Shown: positions 11,945 through 23,200 of the stretch, in pieces
How the letters are laid out: each line of letters starts with the position of its first letter
How positions within the stretch are numbered: the first letter of the stretch is position 1
Assembly: GCA_009869945.1 (NCBI GenBank)
Contig: WIXG01000010.1
Span: 434,001-498,000 of the forward strand
Reading direction: 5' to 3'
DNA: 64,000 nt
Origin: Mesaphorura yosii
Lineage: Eukaryota > Arthropoda > Collembola > Poduromorpha > Tullbergiidae
Position numbers and translations under genes: made by a program
The notes under the pieces: generated by a model
What the model was told of the DNA's origin: nothing
The model's database searches: none
The model's input: the letters and a program-made list of their open reading frames with translations, nothing else

Positions 11945-12295
11945 TTTGTCATTAATTTGCTCCAAGACACCAAACAAGCAAGCGATACTTTGACTGCATT
12001 CGCAGTCCGCATTCATGTCGCCCCTTCCAAGCCCCTGACTCCATTTTGTCAAATTCTTCGTTCAGTCTTCGCGCAAGTATCAACTTGATCAGACCAAAAT
12101 CCGTTTCAGCGATCAATAACTTATTCGATTTTACCTGGTTTCCAGAATTTTAGTGCGAAATTTTCAGCAATTCCTCAAGTCCTTTTGACAGCTTCGATTT
12201 GCGCTGTCATCAAATTAGATTCCGGATAACCCCTCCAGAGATAAGTTATCAATAGGTCCAAATTTTCGTGTCAAATACTCCTTACGAAGTGCACA

Positions 12296-14364
12296 ATGAG
12301 TACGAGAAGCCAGTATCAGCTGAGGCGCAGCACTCTCAAGGCTCCCTCTCTAAGCGTAAGTTCAATGGTCATGATTTCCGGTCTCGAATTTCTACTCTCG
12401 GGCCCCGATTTTTACTCTGATTCTAATTGCAGTTAATCTATGAAGATGAAAATGAGGTCAATCAATCGCAAATCTCGCAAAATTCAAGTGTGGTATCAAC
12501 GAACGCATCAAAATCTGGAGTGTGCAATCATCAAACTCCAAATGCTCCACAGCAACAACGTCGTGTGCTTGGAGAGATACCCACAAACGTGGCGGCAAAG
12601 AAAACCCACACAAAGTCTGAAGGGAGAAACTCTACGAAGGAGAATGTCGTTAAGCCGTACGCGGACGCCAAACGAAGAGCAGCTGAATCAGTCTACAATT
12701 TACGCACTCGGAGCATGGCTGGGCTTGCACCACGGAAAGTGCTCGGTGAACTCTCCAACAATGTCGCGAATGTGACCAACAGGCCTCCAGTGTCGAAGAA
12801 CCTTGCCAAAAGTACGAGGTATGTGATCGTCAAGCCAAGACGAAAGCAGACATCGAACAAAATCGCTCTTTCCCAAAAAAGGTACGTCAGATTCACATAA
12901 TTCGCAATTCATATCGTTTGAAGTTTTTAGAATCAAGTCAGTAGTTTTATTAACAGGGATGAAGAAAACCAACAATCGCTGGCACATCTTTCGCTTCCAA
13001 ATTCTTCTGTGACCGAAAAATTGAATTCCTTGCAACTCACTCAGCGAAAAGATGCAACTGCACCTACTCAGCCTGGGTTCTCCAGTTATCGCTTCAGTGA
13101 GGAGCCATCCACAGTTATGAGCCTGCCATACGCACCTGAATTTCTTCGCATTCCCGAGTATCTGGAAGATATTCACACTTATCTTCTCCTGCAAGAGGTA
13201 ATTTCAACACAACTAAAGCTATAGTACGAGAATCGTAAATTCACTCCGCTGCTGTGTTTCAGAAGCGTCACTTTCACGGAGTCGATTTTCTGGTCAATTC
13301 CTCAATCAGTCCAAGATGGCGAGCAATTTTGGTCGACTGGTTGGTGAGCGTCAGCGTGCAGTTCGGCATGTCAGACGAAACAGTCCATACTGCAGTACAT
13401 CTCCTGGATAAATTACTAAAAGTGAGCGCCTCCTGGATGTTACCTTACAAGCATTGACAATTTGCAATGTTAAATGTTGTACTTCTTACACAGGCCAACA
13501 ATTCGGTTACGAGGCGAGTGTTTCAATTAATTGGAGTCACGTGCCTGTTTATTGCAAGCAAATTCGAAGAAACATTCCCAAGAAGAATACGAGACTACAC
13601 GGACTTAGTAGATGGAGAATATTCTATCGACGACATTTTGAGTATGGAGGAGTTCATCTTGAAGGCAATTAAGTTTCAAGTTCCATCAGCGTCGTCTCTG
13701 ATTTTCTACCGGCGAGGATTCAAAATCGTCACATTTCAGCACCCAGGAGTGGTAAGACTTCAAATCAGAGGACTTGGACGTGTACTGGTGATTCTCGATG
13801 GTTCATTTTTATTATTTTGTTATGCGCAGTACATCTACAGGGATCTTTTCTTTACTGGATCCTTCGCTCTTGACTTGGCAATGGTCGAATACGAGGCTAG
13901 TGCAATCCTGCCCTCTAAACTTGGTGCCGGTTGTCTTGCCTTGTCGATGATGTAAGTCAAATCTCCAAATTCGGTAGTGCATAGAATAAATAGTAGGAAT
14001 ATAACTCTCTAGGATAAATCGAATGGACCTTCCCGTCGTGCACATGTGGAACGACAACATAGCAAGGCACGTGCACTGGACAATACAAGAACTCAAACCA
14101 GTGCTGGTCACTTTGTGTGGCATTGTGAGCCGAGCTTACACCGACCCGAAACAACTAACGGTTAGCCCCACCTGACACTATCATATGGTCTCTTCGTTTG
14201 ATCTACCTGAACTAGTACTTAAGTGGAACCGTTTGTCTTATTTCAACCGGCAGAATGTGAAAAAGAAATTCTCTGGACCCAATTACTACTGCGTGAGCAC
14301 AGCAGCACACATGAAACCAGAAAGGTGGTACGAAACAGTCAGGCAGCAGGTCAACAGCGTGTGA
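12296..14364 (+). CDS. G2/mitotic cyclin, B type, 8 exons
   Basis: Exons are 12296-12355, 12433-12881, 12957-13197, 13263-13421, 13494-13751, 13830-13951, 14013-14160 and 14254-14364. All phases agree and give 515 residues. B-type cyclins activate Cdk1 for mitotic entry and are destroyed by the APC/C. The N-terminus carries a KEN box (residues 89-91), a D-box RKVLGELSN (from residue 121) and a related RRVLGEIPTN (from residue 63). The first cyclin fold has EYLEDIHTYL, then RWRAILVDWLVSVSVQFGM, and GVTCLFIASKFEETFP. The second fold contains LAMVEYEASAILPSKLGAGC. The C-terminal exon supplies NVKKKFSGPNYYCVS, matching the usual cyclin B tail. The family match is strong, but the cyclin box is divergent, so the exact subtype (B versus B3-like) is not certain. 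The donor of exon 7 (GTTAGC) is weak; without that splice the protein would end six codons later. Confidence 0.92.
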
Positions 14365-14911
14365 TTCCGTGGAGTCGAACATCGACGTGGCGTGAGCTGC
14401 GTCAATCTGACATGATGTGGAGTGGAGCAGAGTAGCTCCATGCACCGCTTCCGGTTCCCAGGTCTTTCTTCTGTCGTCCCATCGTCTTGAAATCTTGGTG
14501 GCTGGCTTCTGGATTCCTCTGCCTTGTGATTTTTTTAATGACACCTCAACCAAAATAACGCGTAGTGTTATATGTAGTTGTAATTTTTTGGTTCCACTGT
14601 GATTCATGATGTTACTGTTTACGTTCGACTAGAACGCACAAATTTTAAGTGTACAACTCGTTGAAACGTAATTAAATCCTAAATGCGAAAAAATTTGACA
14701 TCGTTCGAACGAACGTCGATTAGAGTTTCAGATTTCTTCATACATAAAGAGTTTGTTAAATTAGATGACAATATTTTGCTTCTTCCGCGTAGGCTATAGA
14801 ATGCTCGGCCATGCAATTCCAACCTTTCAAGCACATAATTTTCCGCCGCTGATTGTTCGGAGGAGACTCTCGTACTTGGAAGAAATAATGATTAGAGCTC
14901 GCGAACACTAA
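14365..14911. other. 3' flank of cyclin, nothing else seen
   Basis: This contains the cyclin 3'UTR and spacer. No canonical AATAAA was noticed and no coding region is supported. Confidence 0.4.
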
Positions 14912-15209
14912 CTGCAGGATTAATAATAAGATCACGTGATCGGATCGCGATCTTTAGATCACGGTCACCATTTTGGAATTAATAATAGAAAATCGTGAAC
15001 CGGATCACTGTGATCTGATGTAGGATGTAGAATGTAGGATGAATGAGCGTGACTGGGTGCAAAAGATACCGTGATTAAGATCAAGTGAACCATTGCTTGG
15101 TTTTCATTATTAATACCGTAGCGACCGTGATCGTGATCTCCAGCTGAGGCTCAGGTCACGTGATCTTGACCGTGATCCTGAACTTTTGAGTTTATTATTA
15201 ATCCTGCAG
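14912..15209. mobile_element. MITE, 298 bp, with 18-bp TIRs and TAA target duplication
   Basis: The left end reads CTGCAGGATTAATAATAA (14912-14929), and the right end (15192-15209) is its perfect inverse. TAA flanks both sides (14909-14911 and 15210-15212), fitting a 3-bp target-site duplication. The interior has no ORF but is full of palindromic and inverted pieces, such as GATCACGTGATC near 14930 and an inner inverted pair around AATTAATAATA near 14978 and its inverse near 15105. Short non-coding elements with TIRs and a TWA duplication are typical of PIF/Harbinger MITEs, which move using transposase made elsewhere. The intact TIRs and duplication suggest a fairly recent insertion. The superfamily call is inference. 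Confidence 0.75.
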
Positions 15210-15498
15210 TAAGCGTAAATTCGAGGAATTCAAACAAATAGCGCTAAACAAGTCAAGTGCATACGTGGTTGTTACACTAATTGCCCAGTGAATTGTTTGA
15301 TCGTTCGGTTGTTTAGTCAATACTTCCACTGCCAGTCTCCTTTGTGATTTCGGATTCTGCATATCGATATTTTCAGAACCCCAGCTTAGCTTGATTGGTG
15401 AACAATCACAAATCACATAGAATCAAGTGTTGTAGCTTGATAACATCACCGGCCACTCCTGCAGACGCCGAGGTTCGAGACATCAGTTACATTCTGCA

Positions 15499-16758
15499 AT
15501 GTACCGTATTGAGACATCGCTTGACACCAAGCTGGCAGCCGCTGTTGCACGGCGCCAGTTGGCAGAAGAAGAACGGAAGAAGCGCATCTTTAATCCGAAA
15601 GAGCGGATTTATGGGAAAGATTATGCCGCGTTGAGGAAGCAAATTGCTGAGAAGAAAGCTCGTGAGTACCAGGAGCGAGAACGAGACCGGAGTTACGTCG
15701 ATGAGCAATGTCGCCAGGATCTGCTCTGCTTGGAACTAGACAGACGCATGGAACAGGTATCGTCAGAATCCCTTTACTATTCACCTCGTTTTGCTCATTC
15801 AGATTTCGTTGTAGAATCGTAGAGAAGTACAGAAAAGCTTGGACGACTACCGCAAGCAATGTCAACGTTTTGAAGATCGCCGTGAGTTTGACTTGAATGA
15901 TCCAAAGTACGTGGCAAAGTCGTATCCAGCTCGACTCCATGACGAAGACCAATGTTGTGGCCCAGCATCCATACAGAAGTTTGAAGGTGAAGATTTATGC
16001 TACAAGGAGCGGATCACCACGCAGGCACTGCAGAGTAAGGCCTGGCTGGACGCGCAGTTGCGGGAGAAGCGGATGAACGAGGAAGAGTACAACAAGGTTT
16101 GTTCATAATTAAGACATTTCGGACAATGGTTGCTTATTGCAATGGATTGGCTTTCTGCTAGGCATTGGAACTTTACTTACAACACGTTCGAGAAGCTGAC
16201 CTCCGAGCCTACCAGTTTTACAACGCCGAGTTGGAAGCACAACGTGCAGTGGCGAAAGCCAATCAAGTGTTTAATGCTTTCCTGGCCAGCGAGCAGAAGG
16301 AGAAGCAAATGCTCGAGAAGAAGGCTCACGACGACGCCACTTTGGCTCACGTCGTCAACATGATCAACAGTGAGCTGCTGACCGAGACTGTGGACTCAAC
16401 CTCCGTCGGCCATCCACACGGCGTAGCGCGTGACCGCTTCAAAGGCTACTCAGTTGAACGACTGGCAATGATACGCGAGGAGCAACGACGTCAACACGTG
16501 GATAAACTGCGTCGGGATCAAGAAGAGAAGGACTTTGACGCAGCGTGGGAGAAATTGAACCGGCGAGAATCGTTGTCTCGTTTGATCTTGGACCAAGAAT
16601 TGGAACACAAGAAGCGCGACATGCTCCGCCAGCAGAGTTTTGATAACAGGCAACTGGCACGCGATCATTCTTTGCGACAACAGTATCTCAATCGAATTCT
16701 CTACAAAGATACTCAGACTGCAGAGTATTTCGAACAATTCAATACAACTACTCGATAA
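15499..16758 (+). CDS. RIB43A-like coiled-coil protein (RIBC family), 3 exons
   Basis: The exons, 15499-15756, 15815-16096 and 16162-16758, are all phase 0 and give 378 residues, the usual length of the family. RIB43A proteins bind inside doublet microtubules of motile cilia and flagella as microtubule inner proteins. The N-terminus (MYRIETSLDTKLAAAVARRQ, then IFNPKERIYGKDYAALRKQI) matches the RIB43A start. Nearly all the rest is charged, Glu/Arg/Lys/Gln-rich coiled coil, for instance YRKQCQRFEDRREFDLNDP and the C-terminal RDHSLRQQYLNRILYKD. The final exon starts ALELYLQHVREADLRAYQFY. An AATAAA lies at 16837. The gene runs towards the minus-strand calpain gene, and their 3' ends nearly meet. 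It implies that the organism builds motile axonemes, most likely in sperm. Confidence 0.9.
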
Positions 16759-17217
16759 CTACTGACGACTGAATGCTCTCAATTCTATCATTTCATTGAT
16801 CTGTGTTGTCACAAGCAATTTCGAGTAAAAAACGTGAATAAAGACATCTCAAGTTAGCACAGATTACGAAAAACATATCAATGAATTTATTAAAGAAAAG
16901 ACATTCCGAGAATTTGTACGAATTAATTTATCTGCATTGTCAACTAACATTTTATCTTATTTACATGCTTATGTTTGCTTGCAATAATCTAAAGGACAGT
17001 TCTAAAGGAAAGATAAGGAGGTTTACTATAAAGAGAAAAATATAGACAGGGAAGTCGATTTGAACCTAAACGCAACAAGAATTACAAGACGGGTTATTAC
17101 AAAATTACTGACGCTTTAACTGGTAGCTATTGCTAAATTATCTGGACTTCCTTCTTCTTTAACTTGCATGCTCGTATTTAACGTCGAGGCAGTAAGGTTC
17201 TTCTAAGCTGATTGGGC
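16759..17217. other. Convergent 3' ends of RIB43A and calpain genes
   Basis: A plus-strand AATAAA (16837-16842) serves RIB43A, and a minus-strand AATAAA (16891-16886) could serve the calpain gene, whose stop is at 17218. If both are used, the two transcripts end within about 50 bases of each other or overlap. No coding region is seen between them. Confidence 0.45.
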
Positions 17218-20200
17218 TTAGCACATCAAGGACAGTTTTAACCACTGCAAAAGAAGAATACGTGATTAATTAAGAATATGGAAGTCATATTTCTTCACTG
17301 CATGAAGCGCTCGAACCTCAGCGAGGCCAAGTTTCATTGATCCGTTGAGAAGCGGATCCTTCTTGTCAAATGTCGCTGAAATTAAAGTAAACTCCTATGA
17401 ATATGCGAATCAGACTTAATTTTGAAAGGCACTTACAAAATGCAACGGTGAGATGAAGTACGGCTCCAACAAAATCTCCGAACCGAAGTGTGCCGTCTTT
17501 CTTCATGAATTTTAGAATGAGAACTTGCAGAATTTCGTTATTCAATTGAAATCCTGCACAGAAAATTCATGTTAAAATTCCAAGCCATCATTAAATCGTG
17601 AAATATTATTCTCCTTTATAGCAGGTCATGTCACCAGTTCGAATATCACGAGTTGGAACTAATATCGTCAGTGTGAAATAGTGAAATTACGAATGCGAAT
17701 CGGCCAGGAGTTTCACGAGACATGAGTTCGGCCGCCGTCACCCAGCAGGTTGTTCCAGAAGAATTGTTCTAAGAGAATTCTCTCCAACTTTTGCTCCAAG
17801 GAAATGTCAAGAAATGTTTCCAGAATTCCTGCAATTGTTCCAAACGAACTGTTTCCAGTCCTAGTCAATAATATTTCCGTTGAGATTGTCGGAGTGATCT
17901 AAAGTCGCTCTTAATGCGTCCGAACTGATGTCTCGTCAAACTCGTGATCATGGCCGATTCTCGCTCTTAATTTTGTATTGAAGGTAGTTCGAACTCGTGG
18001 CGTACAACCGTGTTAAGGTGAGTTCTTACCGACTTCCAACAACGCGTCGCGAAGTCGTTCCGCTTTCAATACTCCAGTTTTCTCCTTCGTATGATTCTTG
18101 AACACGGACTGCCAAGATTTCAAGCTGAACATCAGATCCTTAAACTGTGAGAATTTGAGCCGGCCAAAAATTGATTTCTAGAACATTGGTATATATTCAA
18201 AATCAGCCATAAGCCAAGTAAAAATGCATTGCAATTCAGAGAGCGTTCATAAATGATTGCTAAGATGCACAACTTACGTCCATCGCAATCACGACTTGTC
18301 GACATACTTCCAATGTTGCACAACTTTTGATATAATCTAGTTGTAAACAGAGAATAACAAATTGTCAGAGTCATCACTCCAAATTAAGTGATTTGTTTCT
18401 TTCACTTTTCATGCTCAAACACTCAGAGCCGCGGTCGCACTCACCATTTGGCAGACACGCCTCCAACAATTCTTGCAGCTCAAAGGCACTGATTGTGCGG
18501 TGCTCATCGGCTAATTGTAAGAATACTGACTCGTACTGTGCAAAGTTCTTGCTTTCGATAATTGGCGATGCCTAAAATAGAAGAAGACAAATGTACAAGG
18601 TTATTCTTGTAATCCTAATACGCTTGTTGTGATTTATGTCATGTTTTTCAGGAGAAGCGATAAGCAAATCGTCATTGCATTGCGCAATTCGTAAATTGAA
18701 AGTTGCGTTCGCGAAAGTATCACGTGTCACTGAAACGATGATTAAGATTAGTGCAAGTTTACGTTAAAGTACAAAATACGACTACGATGATTGCAATGTG
18801 CGCAGATTAAATCTAAGCGTTCATTGGACCGTTGTGTTGCCCATTCATTATAATTTGTCCTTCTTTATTTAATAATCAATAAGCATTATTGCAAGCATGC
18901 AAGACTGTCGACTGCCACGACTGCAAGGCGAATCCGGACAGTCCGTTGCACTGTACTGTAGAAATGTAGGACTTTAAATGCAGGACACGTTCCAACCTCC
19001 ACCGCGTCGGGTCAATCCCAAAATCATTTTAATTATAAGCCCACACTGCCATACAAGTCACCATATAATTAGTATGACAATTATTACTTACTTTGAGAAT
19101 GGCAGATTTTTCTAAAGATGGTGAAGTGTCAATCACTCTGCAAAAACCAAAATGAATGGAATACGAATTAGCAAAATTAGAATTTCTATGCGCAATATTA
19201 TTGACAGCAGTGTGATAAATTTTTGATTTGTCATTCGGCGTGAGTTCAAAATGCAATTTTCTGCGATGCGATGCAATACAGGCAATCGATGGAAATTTAA
19301 ATTCCTTCGATGACAAATTGCTATCGCATTTCGTTTACTTCTATTATAATGATCATTATGACAGGCCTCGCCTGCATTGAAACAATGATAAGCTGCATAT
19401 TTTCTTTTGTAGCCGTGCAAATTATTGAATTACACGAATTCATTCATTGTTTCTGTTCATTTCTTCACAGCACAGCACAGAGCAGCAGCAACCTTGTTAA
19501 CTTTGGATAATCACCGTTATTATTCATAATCACAATATTTTATGCGAACTTCCATTGTTAAAAGTCAAGAAAAGCAATTCCATTTAATATTTCTCTTAAT
19601 GCCATGAAGGCCGTGCCAAATTGCTAAATGCAGTTGCATACCGTAGTTTTAGCGTCTTATTCGAGTAGACTCTGAACGTAAACGCAGCTTCCTGGCCGGG
19701 TTCAAAAGTTGTCGGTAACACGAGATAGCCGCCTTGCTCCAGCTGACATCGTTGACTGATCTGAGACGGGAAGGAAAAATGCATGGGCTGAGGTTACATA
19801 TTCAAGATTCCTGCATGCTGCGTCTAATTAACTTACTTGTCTGCTGTTTGTGTACTGTGAATTGATCAGACTTTTATTCTTCTTGAAAAATGATTTCCCG
19901 ATTGAATCCGTATTGTTTTTGACGAGGGGATAGATTGAGAATCCAATAACCTGTCAACATGGTAGGGCATTTGAAACGTGTCAAGCGTTAGCGGTAATGA
20001 ATGCATCGCCTCATCGTGATGTTTTAGTGCTTACCTTTGGATCCATAACTGCGTGCTGGTTTAAGGAAATGACGACCTCTTCCATGTCACTCAGCAAGAG
20101 GTGCAGCTGTGGATTGATGTGGAATGTGTCTGAAATGCAATGCAAGGAGAAGAACACCAATTAAAATTCCACAGCTCGTGTCCGTGCCCGCAAACAGCGA

Positions 20201-23200
20201 ATGCAAATTCTTATCGGTTGCCATTAATGGAATAATTAATTGCAGGGATCATGGTGTGAAGCCGCGTGAGGACATGACTTGCAAAACACGTACACGAGTG
20301 GTCGCAAATCGCAATCACGAGTCACAACTGCAAGCTGTCAATAAGTCTTTATTGTAACTTGTCACAGGTGAAGACAGATTACAACAATAACCTTGTTCGC
20401 ATTCGCATTCGCAAAATTTTGAGCTGACAGGATGAGGACACAGGACAAGTGTATGCGTACAAGATTCAGAAGATAAGCGAGGGCAAGACATACCGACATT
20501 GTTTCTGCAACCTCCTGCCGTCACGCCACGCATCCAGAATCCAATGTATTGGCGCACATTCCATGGGGTCTTGTGCCGAAGTGTGATTTCGTCTTTGCTC
20601 GTTTCCTCGTCCAAGTGAATGACTTCCATCACGGTGAACGTCTTTAAAAAGTCGCCGTATGGCATCCTGAAATACGCGAAGAATTACAAATCAAAACCAA
20701 ACTGTTGTCATTTTCTCCGTTTCCCATCGCAGACCAGGCCAGACCATCATTTAAGATTTCTCTGCCAAACAAGTGCCAAGTTAAGTGTTTATTTTTGTCT
20801 GCAATCATCCTGACTTAATCAATAGCTATTTAAGCTCAACTGCAGGCAGCAGAACAAATTGCGATTGCAATTGCCTGCTCTTTGTCTTTTGTTTACAAGT
20901 GCAAATATTGATAATAGAAATGAAAGTATTTCCCTGCCTGCCTGCCTTGCTTGCATTGTCAATTGCCAAATCATCCTGATGCTGCTGGCATTGAGCTCAT
21001 GTGGTAAAGCTTTGCTCCAACTCTTATTTGCTGTACTTACGTCTTGCTTTCGCTCTCATTGAAGCATTAAAATGTGTGAATGATCATTTCACATTCTGAA
21101 TTTTAATTTCATGGGAGAATGATTTGAATTTGGTGTATGTAAACGATTTCTACTCTGCTCAGCGCTGTGCGGTGCATGCGTGCCGCGAGCGTGCCGTGTG
21201 CGTGTACTTTCTTTCAGGCTGTGGCCAAGCAGACGTGTACGTAATTCATTCCAACGTGGATGTGAATGTGGAACAAAAGATTAAAACATTTAAATTGGGC
21301 ATAACCTACTGACTTTGATATTGATGTAGCCAGCGTGCAATGGTGCAAGACAGACATTCGTATTTTTCTACGCCCGGTTCGGCTGCTGTGTTGTGATCGC
21401 GATCGGTGCGAGGGTGAGCTTGCAATTAAAATTCATGCTGTCATTCTTCGTATGTGATTTTGGGCAATGGGCAATTCAATTCATTGAATTGCATCTTGTT
21501 TTCGAAATTTTAATTAACTCTCAATGCAATGCAACGCATTCAAGATGACCATATTGAGAGATTCATTTTCTGATTGAAATCACACAATTTAAGCCGCCGG
21601 ACAAATATTCTTAGTCCTGACTTGCGAATTGGAGACCAGGACCAAGAATCAGTCAAACGTGGTGCCATTCATTGGGAATTTTTATTTGCGATTGTTGGGA
21701 ACTTTTACTATAGACTCGAGCATAAAGGACGCTTGGTCAGCCATGCCTTCATACAAATTGAAAAATTGAATGAAAATCACGCTGGGTTTTATTGCTCCTT
21801 ATCTGCTGGTGTAATTTGAGACTTGTGTGGAGGAAACAATACGATTGATACTCATCAATGTGTTGTTTACAGCTTGCTCATGCTGTCATGCTCTTGCTCT
21901 GCTCATTGAATGCAGGTCATTTGCAAGATCATTAACTTTGTTAGTCATAGGATCTCTCACACGCGTGCGCTGCGTAGCTTTATGCTTGCAGCATAATCGC
22001 GGAATCGCGGTGGGATCTCCAATGCATGCATCATTTAAGTCGGTGCCGTTCAAAAGCACAGAAATCGCAAGTTTTAGTAAACCCTTCAGACAAAGTTGGT
22101 GTTGATGCTGTGAACTGTTTTAGCATTTATGAGCAGATTTGTACAAATCTGTATCATTTCACTTTATGTTTGCTCCGCATCTGCACTCTTAATTTTCGCA
22201 CCTTGTCTTACTGCTTCTCGGATTAATTGGCCACAGTTGTTACTGTTACTCACTGGCGTTACAAAATCTACCGATTTCAAGTCAGAATGGGAACACTGCC
22301 GCATTCTTTACTTTCTCCTTTTATGACTCGTCTTACAAAATTGAAATTGTATGAAGAATTAATCATAATGATTCGAAGCAGTTCATTATTTCTGACGCGG
22401 CAGCTGCAACTCGCAACTATGATTATCTAACAATTGTGCGAAGCACGACAACGACAAAACAGGTTTCAATTTCTCACTTGTTATGCAATTAGCAATTATT
22501 ATCAGACTCGACTCAGTATGTAATCCAGCTCACCAAAACTCGCCATCAGCCAAATCCTTGTAGCCGAGCCTGTCTCGTTCGTTGGGTGCGAGATCGTCCC
22601 ACTCGAGGCTCGATTTGGACCACGCACCGACGTAATCGGTGGCCAAGCCGGAAGCACGAAGTCGGACTAACTGTACGGGCTCACCGCTGTAAGTTTCCAC
22701 CTGCAAACAGCAAACCAGAAGATGGCAAATTCGAATTAAGCATGTGGGAATCGTGGGAATTCGAAATGTCTACGCGGTCGCATACGCGTGGGTTGGCGAT
22801 CGTGGGGTAGGGAGCCCATTTGTTTTACAATTGCTTTAATTATAGCGGTACAAAAATATTCCCATGCTATGCTTGGACTGCGCAAAAGCGACTCACGACC
22901 ACGACCACATTTTAATTTTGTGCATTTTCGCACATGTGTGAATGAAGATAGAGATAAATGAAATGAATCAACTGCTATTTGTTCCTTGAAAGCCAGCCAA
23001 GCCAGCGTCTTTGAAGGAAGTGTAAATGTTCTTAAGTTCCTTCTTTCCACACATTCATGCCCATATTTCATATTCATAGACTCTGCTTCCTTTCGTCGTC
23101 TTAGTCACAGTCTTATCTGTCGTTCGTAGTATCGCGATGTACTGAGAATAAGAAAGATGTCTTCCTTCCTTCCATTGTTAATTACTACGCATGCTTTCTG

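Noticed and set aside
12700-13194. 164-codon minus-strand open frame opposite cyclin exons 2-3
   Set aside because: Antisense shadow of the cyclin coding exons.
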